From Syntrophomonas sp. UBA5432 (GTDB lineage: Bacteria > Bacillota > Syntrophomonadia > Syntrophomonadales > Syntrophomonadaceae), in contig DIRQ01000101.1 of the NCBI GenBank assembly GCA_002424365.1, forward strand, positions 1 through 6,055: DNA of 6,055 bases, given 5' to 3'. Below are positions 1 to 5,140 of this stretch, in pieces (the first letter of the stretch is position 1; the number at the start of each line of letters is the position of its first letter). Made by a program: the position numbers and the translations under genes. The notes below the pieces were generated by a model. That model did not search any database, was not told where the DNA came from, and saw only the letters and a list, made by a program, of their open reading frames with translations.

Positions 1-1698
1 ATGACGGTTAGGAAAAAGATTGGGTTAGGTTTCAGTGCTGTATGTTTAATGGTTGTAGTTATCTTACTTATCAGCAGGTCTCAGTTTAATATTGCCAGTC
101 AAAATGCCCTGGAGATAAATCAGCGGTATCTTCCACGTATGTCGGCTAGTCAGCAGATTCTTCCCCACGTTTGGGAGCAAAGAGCCAGCTTATATGCTTT
201 GTTACTAAACGGAGAAGAACAATATGTAAAGAATTATCGGCATGCTTCTGAAGAAATTAGTCAATCACTAGAGTATATTGCAAATAATGCTATGGAACAA
301 AAGGAGAGGGATCTGGCTAACCAGGTTAAAAATCTTAATGCCCAGTATAATCAAATAGTCGAATCAAAAGTATTTCCCATGGTTATAAGTGACCAGGTAG
401 AAGAGGCACGAATAATTAGCGATACCGAAGTAATACCCCTGCTTCAACAAATGGAACCCCAGATAGAAGAGTTATCCGGAATAATTCAGAATCAGCTAAA
501 TCAGATAACGGAAGTTTCAGTGACGAACCTGCAGAAAAGTCGTAATATGATTACCATATTGACTCTGTTTGGGATTGTGTTAGGATTTTTAATTGCCCAT
601 TTCCTGGCTCGAAATATAGCGGTGCCTATAAACGCAGCCAGCCTTCATGCTGAAAAAGTTGGGCAGGGTGATTTATCAGAAGATGTTCCCCAGGAGTTTA
701 TGAGCCGTAAGGATGAAGTCGGAATTCTGACCCGGGCCCTGGACAATATGACTCGGGTATTACGAGAAATAACTGGGGATATTGCCAGGCAGTCAGGTTA
801 TTTGAGCAACTCGGGTATAGCATTATCATCCAACAGTCAGGAGATTGCCTCTACTATGGAGGAAGTTAGTGTTTCAACAGAGCAAATTGCATCGGCCATG
901 GAAGAAGTATCGGCAGCTACTGAGGAGTTGAATGCTTCAGCTGAGGAAATTGGCGCCTCTCTAACTATGATGGCCCATGATTCGGAGGATGGCAATAATA
1001 AGGCTAATGAAATAAAAGAAAGAGCTATAAAAATACAGGAAAATGCAGAACAGGGTCGGCAGCAAACCTCTCGCATGTACCAGGATAAACAGGAAAGGTT
1101 ATTACAGGCTATTGAGGAGGCCAGGGTTGTGGAAGAGATTTCAACTTTGGCTGGAAGCATAGCTGGTATTGCGGATCAGACCAACTTATTGGCACTTAAC
1201 GCAGCTATTGAGGCGGCCCGGGCCGGAGAACAGGGCAAGGGATTTGCAGTCGTAGCGGAAGAAGTGCGTAAGTTGGCCGAGGATTCATCCAGTACGGTGG
1301 GTAATATCCAGAGTACAACAATTCAGGTACAGGAGGCTATTAACAACCTGGTTAACAATTCCAACGATCTACTTAAATTTATTAATGAACAGGTTTTGGG
1401 GGATTATGGAGTCCTGGTAGACATGAGTGGGCAGTATAGTGAAGGTGCAGCTATGTTTGCGGTACTTACCGATAAGTCTAAAACTACCAGTCAGCAGATA
1501 CAGCTGGCGGTTGAAGAGATGACCCGAGCCGTGGAATCAGTTGCTGCTACAATGGCAGAGAGTGCAGCCAGTGCTCAGGAGGTAGCCCGGGGGGCGGAAC
1601 GGACTAACCGGGCAGTAGGCGAGATGGCTAATACTATTGCAACCCTAACTACTAATGCACAGGATCTTACTGGGATGGCAACCCGTTTTAAGGTCTAA
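1..1698 (+). CDS. Methyl-accepting chemotaxis protein (membrane receptor)
   Basis: This is a transmembrane chemoreceptor that passes ligand signals to the CheA/CheW kinase complex. A first membrane helix lies near residues 7-25. An alpha-helical periplasmic sensor of about 155 residues follows, of the four-helix-bundle kind by appearance; its ligand cannot be told. The second membrane helix is near 183-202 and the HAMP linker about 203-257, with its DEVG motif at 238-241. The cytoplasmic hairpin has the near-invariant tip QTNLLALNAAIEAARAGEQG starting at residue 393. Glu pairs at 301/302 and 308/309 fit the methylation consensus (small-small-x-x-E-E-x-x-small-small). The segment after the tip containing DYGVLVDMSGQYS is a style I associate with clostridial receptors. 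The C-terminus ends in RFKV with no CheR-binding pentapeptide. The ATG is base 1 of the window, so a start a few codons upstream cannot be excluded and no promoter can be seen. A terminator follows closely. Confidence 0.95.
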   Translation: MTVRKKIGLGFSAVCLMVVVILLISRSQFNIASQNALEINQRYLPRMSASQQILPHVWEQRASLYALLLNGEEQYVKNYRHASEEISQSLEYIANNAMEQKERDLANQVKNLNAQYNQIVESKVFPMVISDQVEEARIISDTEVIPLLQQMEPQIEELSGIIQNQLNQITEVSVTNLQKSRNMITILTLFGIVLGFLIAHFLARNIAVPINAASLHAEKVGQGDLSEDVPQEFMSRKDEVGILTRALDNMTRVLREITGDIARQSGYLSNSGIALSSNSQEIASTMEEVSVSTEQIASAMEEVSAATEELNASAEEIGASLTMMAHDSEDGNNKANEIKERAIKIQENAEQGRQQTSRMYQDKQERLLQAIEEARVVEEISTLAGSIAGIADQTNLLALNAAIEAARAGEQGKGFAVVAEEVRKLAEDSSSTVGNIQSTTIQVQEAINNLVNNSNDLLKFINEQVLGDYGVLVDMSGQYSEGAAMFAVLTDKSKTTSQQIQLAVEEMTRAVESVAATMAESAASAQEVARGAERTNRAVGEMANTIATLTTNAQDLTGMATRFKV

Positions 1699-1727
1699 GA
1701 ATAAGTATAAGGATGAAGTTTAATAAT

Positions 1728-1767
1728 AAACCATTAGCGGAGGTAACTACCTCCGCTAATGGTTTTT
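1728..1767 (+). terminator. Rho-independent terminator after the chemoreceptor gene
   Basis: A perfect inverted repeat has arms 1728-1744 and 1749-1765 (17 bp, counting the outer A/T pairs) around a 4-base loop AACT. The run TTTTT at 1763-1767 follows the GC-rich part of the stem. It begins about 30 bases after the receptor stop codon and lies before the next promoter, so it separates the receptor from the downstream unit. Confidence 0.93.
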
Positions 1768-1776
1768 AATGCTACC

Positions 1777-1804
1777 TTGACAGCGAGAGTACATTCATTA
1801 AAAT
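1777..1804 (+). promoter_or_regulatory. Sigma-A-type promoter for the coiled-coil/htrA unit
   Basis: A perfect -35 box TTGACA (1777-1782) is followed after 16 bases by TAAAAT (1799-1804), one mismatch from the consensus -10 box. The expected transcript start is near 1811. This gives a very short leader that begins just before the Shine-Dalgarno sequence at 1812-1820. Position directly after a terminator and before the gene supports the call. Confidence 0.7.
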
Positions 1805-1825
1805 CTTAATAAGAGGTGATATTAG

Positions 1826-2098
1826 ATGGAGAAACGCAACCTGTTGGAGAATTCTGCTTCCTTTCTGGCCAGAAAATCGGGGCAGATGCTTAATATAGGC
1901 AAGCTTAAATTAAGTATTGCTAATCTGGAAAATGAGATATATAACCTTAAGGCTGAACTGGGGGATGTAGTTTATCAGTCTTATCGGGAAGGCAGCGATG
2001 GAAGTACGAGAATCGATGAAATTTGTGCAAATCTGGCTGCCAAAGATGAACAACTGCAGGATATGAAAAAGCAGGTGGAGGAACTGCAGGAAAAATAG
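1826..2098 (+). CDS. Small coiled-coil protein, 90 residues, function unknown
   Basis: The start ATG has an excellent Shine-Dalgarno sequence, AGAGGTGAT at 1812-1820. The product has no signal peptide or membrane helix. After an N-terminal stretch of about 25 residues (with ARKSGQML), residues 26-57 and 64-90 are heptad-like, charged helices split by a glycine-containing hinge (REGSDGS). They probably form a helical hairpin or dimeric coiled coil. The pattern KLKLSIANLENEIYNLKAELGDVVY recalls clostridial proteins in which such a helix precedes a C-terminal zinc ribbon. Here the protein stops after the coiled coil and has no cysteine pair for zinc; the only Cys is in EICANL. It is 36 bases upstream of the HtrA start with no terminator between, so the two are probably co-transcribed. 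A link to envelope protease function is inference only. Confidence 0.85.
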   Translation: MEKRNLLENSASFLARKSGQMLNIGKLKLSIANLENEIYNLKAELGDVVYQSYREGSDGSTRIDEICANLAAKDEQLQDMKKQVEELQEK

Positions 2099-2119
2099 GA
2101 ACACTAATAGACCTTGATG

Positions 2120-2126
2120 AAAGGAG
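2120..2126 (+). promoter_or_regulatory. Ribosome binding site that fixes the HtrA start at 2135
   Basis: AAAGGAG at 2120-2126 sits 8 bases before ATG 2135. The longer in-frame reading from TTG 2114 or ATG 2117 would place this site inside the coding sequence and has no comparable site upstream. The protein read from 2135 also begins with a normal short basic start (MKRN) before the hydrophobic helix. Confidence 0.85.
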
Positions 2127-2134
2127 CTAAGAAC

Positions 2135-3298
2135 ATGAAAAGAAACTGGATTATCACAATAGTTGTAGTGCTACTGGCTGGTTTTCTTTTAGGAGGTAGT
2201 ATTGTAGCGGAAAACAGCGGAATTCCGTTGTTATCTGGTCTGCTGGGTACAGGGGCAAGTGAGCAGGTTCAAAACGCAGAGCTGCCTAATACTGCCAGTG
2301 CTACTGCAGCCCTACCTATGGGGGTAGCAGATATTGCAGAAAAGGCAGGCCCGGCAGTAGTTAATGTTGAGGCCAGGATTAAGGTAAGTACCGGTATGTC
2401 AGATCCCTTTATGAATGACCCTTTTTTCCGCGAATTTTTTGGCAGAAGTATGCCCATCTATCCCGAATCCCGTTATGAAAAGGGCATTGGCACCGGTTTT
2501 ATTATTTCGGCTGATGGTTACATAATCACTAATCAGCACGTAATAAACAACGCTGACCAGATTACGGTAAAGCTAACTGGTAAAAAGCAAAGCCTTCCAG
2601 CCCGGGTAGTTGGCCAGGACTATGAATTGGATTTAGCGGTATTAAAAATTGAAGGCGAGGGGTATCCTACTTTACCCATGGGCGATTCAGACAAGATGAG
2701 AGTGGGAGACTGGGTAGTAGCCATTGGTCAGCCCTATGGCCTGGATCATACCGTAACTACCGGGGTGGTTTCAGCCAAAGGACGCCCGGTAACTATTCAG
2801 GACCGTAATTATAAAAATCTAATTCAAACTGATGCAGCCATTAACCCCGGCAACAGCGGCGGACCCCTACTTAATATGCGGGGGCAGGTAATTGCCATTA
2901 ATACTGCAGTTAATGCCCAGGCTCAGGGAATTGGTTTTGCTATTCCTATTAATACTGCCAAAGGGGTTCTGCAGGAATTAATGAACGGACAGAAAGTTGT
3001 TCGTCCCTATATGGGTATCCGCATGCTGGATCTGGATGAAGAGGTATGTGCCGAACTACGTCTGCCATCAGATACCCAGGGAGCTGTAATAGTAGAAGTT
3101 GTTGCCGGCAGCCCTGCAGCTCAAGGGGGCCTGCGGTCTATGGATGTTATTCAAAAACTGGATGGAAAAGCAATAACCTCCGGGAGTGATGTGCAGACTG
3201 CGGTAGAACACAAAAAGGTAGGGGAAAAGCTCGTTGTTCAGGTACTCAGGGGGGGCAAAAACCATACCCTGACTCTAACTCTGGCAGCCAAACCGTAA
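2135..3298 (+). CDS. Membrane-anchored HtrA/DegP-type serine protease, one PDZ domain
   Basis: This is an envelope quality-control protease that degrades misfolded or damaged exported proteins on the outer face of the membrane. The 387-residue product starts MKRN and has one N-terminal hydrophobic helix (about 5-24), a likely uncleaved anchor. A small-residue-rich linker runs to about residue 62. The trypsin-like domain spans about 63-285. Its catalytic triad is intact: His135 (in TNQHVINN), Asp166 (in ELDLAVLK) and Ser241 (in NPGNSGGPL). The segment with DPFFREFFG before the first motif is the usual HtrA loop. A single C-terminal PDZ domain runs from about 290 (RPYMGIRM) to 385 and would bind substrate C-termini. 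One membrane helix plus one PDZ is the usual Firmicutes HtrA layout. No dedicated stress operator was recognised upstream; it is probably transcribed with the coiled-coil gene. The family call is very secure; which HtrA paralogue it is cannot be told. Confidence 0.96.
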   Translation: MKRNWIITIVVVLLAGFLLGGSIVAENSGIPLLSGLLGTGASEQVQNAELPNTASATAALPMGVADIAEKAGPAVVNVEARIKVSTGMSDPFMNDPFFREFFGRSMPIYPESRYEKGIGTGFIISADGYIITNQHVINNADQITVKLTGKKQSLPARVVGQDYELDLAVLKIEGEGYPTLPMGDSDKMRVGDWVVAIGQPYGLDHTVTTGVVSAKGRPVTIQDRNYKNLIQTDAAINPGNSGGPLLNMRGQVIAINTAVNAQAQGIGFAIPINTAKGVLQELMNGQKVVRPYMGIRMLDLDEEVCAELRLPSDTQGAVIVEVVAGSPAAQGGLRSMDVIQKLDGKAITSGSDVQTAVEHKKVGEKLVVQVLRGGKNHTLTLTLAAKP

Positions 3299-3316
3299 TG
3301 AATGAGACGTATCAAT

Positions 3317-3343
3317 AAATCCGGGGATAGTCCCCGGATTTTT
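3317..3343 (+). terminator. Rho-independent terminator after htrA
   Basis: Arms 3317-3327 and 3331-3341 form an 11-bp perfect stem (core TCCGGGGA/TCCCCGGA plus A/T pairs) with loop TAG. The run TTTTT occupies 3339-3343, followed by GTTT. It lies 18 bases after the protease stop codon and closes that unit before the padR promoter. Confidence 0.92.
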
Positions 3344-3390
3344 GTTTCGAATGTATACTGGGACATTTAATATAAAGAAGCTTAAATAAC

Positions 3391-3419
3391 TTGACATTTA
3401 TATACCTTACTCTTAATAT
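3391..3419 (+). promoter_or_regulatory. Strong sigma-A-type promoter of the PadR gene
   Basis: A perfect TTGACA (3391-3396), an ideal 17-base spacer and TAATAT (3414-3419, two mismatches from TATAAT) precede the gene. The expected transcript start is near 3426, giving a leader of about 24 bases. The surrounding DNA is very AT-rich. Confidence 0.8.
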
Positions 3420-3426
3420 ATATTAA
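3413..3426. promoter_or_regulatory. Candidate operator: 14-bp palindrome over the padR -10 box
   Basis: TTAATATATATTAA is a perfect 14-base palindrome. It covers the whole -10 box and extends to the expected transcript start, where a bound repressor would block polymerase. PadR proteins are dimers that often repress their own promoters through AT-rich dyads, so self-binding is a reasonable inference. The palindrome has only A and T in an AT-rich stretch, so chance is possible. Confidence 0.4.
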
Positions 3427-3449
3427 ACTATATAGTGGAGGAAATTCCT

Positions 3450-4007
3450 ATGTTGAAATATATGCTCTTAGGTGCTTTAATGGATCGCTCATTACATGGC
3501 TATAAACTTAAATCCATAGGATTTAAAAGGATATTTGATGATTTTGGAATAAATGATGGCCAGCTGTACCCGTTGTTAAAGAAGCTGGAACAGGCTAACT
3601 TAATCGAAAAGAGTATCGAGCATCAGAAGGGGGCTCCTAGCCGTCATGTTTACTCTATAACTGATGCAGGCCGGGAAGATTTCCAGCAATGGCTGGAAAG
3701 TAGTGAAGGTGAAGAAAAATCTTTTCGATACGATTTTTTCCGCAAGGATACCTTTTTCATTCGCTGCAATTATATTAAATACCTCGATAAACAGACTGCC
3801 ACCGTAAAAATAAAACAGCAAATAGACACAGTAGAAAAAACCATAGCTGACCTCCAAAAAGCACGGGAAAGTATGATTCGCAGAGAGGTTAACCCTCTTC
3901 GGATCAGCATACTTGAATATGGCATAAAAAGTCAGGAGACTCGGGCTGAATGGTTAAATGATTTTTTGAGAGAGGTTGAAAAGGCGCATTTTAATACTCC
4001 CTTATAG
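3450..4007 (+). CDS. PadR-family transcriptional regulator
   Basis: This is a cytoplasmic winged-helix DNA-binding protein of 185 residues. The start ATG 3450 is chosen because GGAGG at 3437-3441 lies 8 bases upstream; the longer in-frame reading from GTG 3435 would swallow that site. Residues 1-82 match the PadR winged helix: MLLGALMDRSLHGYKL, then the recognition-helix segment DGQLYPLLKKLEQANLIE, then the wing with a conserved-style HVYSITDAGRE. Residues 91-180 form a long, charged, mostly helical C-terminal region typical of the PadR dimerisation domain in the longer subfamily. The effector is unknown. The gene has its own strong promoter with a palindrome across it, consistent with autoregulation. 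No terminator follows; the decayed segment and then the MoxR/VWA genes lie downstream on the same strand, so read-through and control of those genes is possible but not shown. Confidence 0.93.
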   Translation: MLKYMLLGALMDRSLHGYKLKSIGFKRIFDDFGINDGQLYPLLKKLEQANLIEKSIEHQKGAPSRHVYSITDAGREDFQQWLESSEGEEKSFRYDFFRKDTFFIRCNYIKYLDKQTATVKIKQQIDTVEKTIADLQKARESMIRREVNPLRISILEYGIKSQETRAEWLNDFLREVEKAHFNTPL

Positions 4008-4023
4008 AGGAGACAGGAATGGT

Positions 4024-4221
4024 ATGTTAGAGACTAAAAAGTGCGGTTCAGTTACAGTCTTTCGAGTGGGGCGCTACTTTGGTAAAAGGGTGTTGTACTG
4101 TATGGGCACTTTACCGTGAGGGGGTTTCACCGACCAATATCCGCAGGAGCTTGTTGGGGCGGGAGGGTTTAATGTACTGACTTACCAATGGGCATTCAAC
4201 GAAGCAGAATCTGGTCAATAG
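4024..4221 (+). pseudogene. Probable decayed gene, N-terminus like an MBL-fold hydrolase
   Basis: ATG 4024 opens 31 codons (product starts MLETKKCGSVTVFRVGRYF) and stops at TGA 4117-4119. The same frame then continues protein-like for 33 more codons (with FTDQYPQELVG and LTYQWAFNEAE) to TAG 4219-4221. In the +1 frame from 4118 the bases read EGVSPTNIRRSLLGREG. From memory, many metallo-beta-lactamase-fold hydrolases begin with a 'G.VT.FR.GR...G.VLY' stretch followed by '(V)(D/E)G.LIDTGP.N.R'. Both halves are echoed here in two different frames, with the LIDTG core missing. A ribosome-binding-like GAGGAG (4007-4012) overlaps the padR stop, as expected if a coupled gene once followed. The best reading is a remnant after deletion and frameshift. 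Alternatives are a real 31-residue peptide, a UGA-containing selenoprotein (no convincing hairpin seen after the UGA), or chance. The zinc-binding HxHxDH motif is absent. Confidence 0.35.
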
Positions 4222-4230
4222 TATACTGGA

Positions 4231-4255
4231 CCTGCATTACTAAAAAGTAATCAGG
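4231..4255 (+). promoter_or_regulatory. Leader hairpin overlapping the MoxR ribosome binding site
   Basis: The arms CCTG-(C)-ATTACT (4231-4241, one bulged C) and AGTAATCAGG (4246-4255) pair over 10 bp around loop AAAA. The right arm takes in the first two Gs of the GGGGGGA ribosome binding site at 4254-4260. No T-run follows, so it is not an intrinsic terminator. It could modulate translation initiation of the GTG-started gene; that role is inference. Confidence 0.45.
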
Positions 4256-4260
4256 GGGGA
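4254..4260 (+). promoter_or_regulatory. G-rich ribosome binding site for the MoxR gene
   Basis: GGGGGGA ends 5 bases before GTG 4266. It is an off-consensus but workable Shine-Dalgarno sequence and supports the GTG start. The next in-frame ATG, at residue 11, has no comparable site before it and would cut into the conserved N-terminus. Confidence 0.65.
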
Positions 4261-4265
4261 ATAAA

Positions 4266-5120
4266 GTGGAAGAGATTAAACTTATTAAGGAGAAAATGTA
4301 TCGCGCCGGCTACATTTGTGATGATGGTTCGGCAACTGTATTATTCCTGGCAGAGCAACTGCATAAGCCGATACTAGTAGAAGGCCCGGCAGGAGTTGGT
4401 AAAACCTCAATTGCACAGGCTTTTGCCAGGACGAAGGAATTGCCCCTGATCAGGCTGCAGTGTTATGAAGGTATTGATGAAGCCCGGGCTCTATATGAAT
4501 GGAACTACAAGAAACAACTCCTGCATATTCAGGCAGTAGCCAATCAGAACCTTGATGTTAGTGAAGTAGAGAAAGAGATTTTTTCTGAAGATTTTTTACT
4601 TAGCAGACCGTTACTGCAGGCAATAACCAGTGCTGAAAGAACCTGCCTGCTCATAGACGAGATCGATAAAGTAGATTTTGAATTCGAAGCAATGCTTCTG
4701 GAACTGCTTTCCGAATTCCAGGTAACACTTCCCGAATTTGGTACGGTTCAGGCTCATCATATACCATTTGTATTTTTAACCTCGAACGCAACCCGCGAAT
4801 TATCAGAAGCCTTAAAGCGCCGCTGCCTCTACCTTTACCTGGACTTCCCCCGGGCGGAAATCGAAAAGATGATTCTGGAATTAAAGGTCCCCCATCTAAG
4901 TCATAATCTATCCAGTCAGTTGGTCGAAGCTCTGCACCAAATTCGCCAGATGAATCTGCGTAAACAGCCCAGTATAGCAGAAAGTATCGACTGGGCCTTC
5001 TCATTGCTAGCTATGGGAAGAGAAGATATTAACTCTGATTTCATTATGGAGACTCTAAACGTTATTCTGAAATACCAGGAAGATATTAATCAGGTCAGGA
5101 CCTCGTTCGCTAAAGCTTAA
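4266..5120 (+). CDS. MoxR-family AAA+ ATPase (CoxD-like)
   Basis: This is a cytoplasmic chaperone-type ATPase of 284 residues. MoxR proteins form hexameric rings that use ATP to remodel a client, usually with a VWA-domain partner. The Walker A motif GPAGVGKT is at 40-47, followed by IRLQCYEGIDEARALYEWNY (63-81), a hallmark of the MoxR subgroup paired with CoxE-like proteins. Walker B is LLIDEID at 128-134 (Asp131, Glu132). The DFEFEAMLLELLSEFQVTLPE stretch, sensor 1 Asn174 in LTSNATREL, arginine-finger candidates Arg185/Arg186 and the sensor-2 region near PSIAESIDWA (235-244) follow in order. All ATPase elements look intact. The gene starts with GTG behind a G-rich ribosome binding site. The VWA gene begins 20 bases after its stop, so the two form an operon. 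No CO dehydrogenase structural gene is in view, so the client is unknown and a cox symbol would be premature. Confidence 0.94.
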   Translation: MEEIKLIKEKMYRAGYICDDGSATVLFLAEQLHKPILVEGPAGVGKTSIAQAFARTKELPLIRLQCYEGIDEARALYEWNYKKQLLHIQAVANQNLDVSEVEKEIFSEDFLLSRPLLQAITSAERTCLLIDEIDKVDFEFEAMLLELLSEFQVTLPEFGTVQAHHIPFVFLTSNATRELSEALKRRCLYLYLDFPRAEIEKMILELKVPHLSHNLSSQLVEALHQIRQMNLRKQPSIAESIDWAFSLLAMGREDINSDFIMETLNVILKYQEDINQVRTSFAKA

Positions 5121-5140
5121 TACTACCTGGAGGTATAAGT

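Larger units (their letters stand above)
4008..4265. other. 258-base gap between the PadR and MoxR genes
   Basis: This gap has no intact gene of recognisable family, no T-tract terminator and no strong promoter. The first part holds the decayed reading frame at 4024-4221. A TATACT at 4222-4227 could be a -10 box, but there is no acceptable -35 box at 16-18 bases upstream. The last 35 bases hold a hairpin and the G-rich ribosome binding site of the MoxR gene. Without a clear promoter, the MoxR/VWA pair may depend on transcription from the padR promoter. Confidence 0.6.

Noticed and set aside
837..1160. Minus-strand open frame of 107 codons inside the chemoreceptor gene
   Set aside because: It lies antisense to a highly conserved coding region. 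Its Ser/Ala-rich product mirrors the repetitive receptor codons and it has no recognisable domain.
2114..2134. Longer HtrA start (TTG 2114 or ATG 2117)
   Set aside because: The AAAGGAG ribosome binding site at 2120-2126 lies inside this extension and is correctly spaced for ATG 2135.
3435..3449. Longer PadR start at GTG 3435
   Set aside because: The extension contains the GGAGG ribosome binding site at 3437-3441, which is spaced for ATG 3450; PadR proteins also usually begin right at the MLKYMLLG-type stretch.
3439..3449. Inverted repeat AGGAA-A-TTCCT around the padR ribosome binding site
   Set aside because: With five-base arms and a one-base centre it cannot form a hairpin, and half of it is simply the Shine-Dalgarno sequence.
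4115..4150. Possible SECIS element after the in-frame TGA at 4117
   Set aside because: Only a 4-bp GTGA/TCAC stem with a G-rich loop is visible. That is too weak and misplaced for a bacterial SECIS hairpin, and the cysteine-like catalytic context of a selenoprotein is absent.
3353..4231. Short shared string GTATACTGG(G)AC at 3353-3364 and 4221-4231
   Set aside because: The match is only 11-12 bases with one indel and no flanking similarity or target duplication. It could be chance or a weak -10-like element; neither copy has a -35 box.
4651..5004. Minus-strand open frame of 117 codons inside the MoxR gene
   Set aside because: It is antisense to the Walker B and sensor regions of an intact ATPase, and the Arg/Pro-rich product has no family features.
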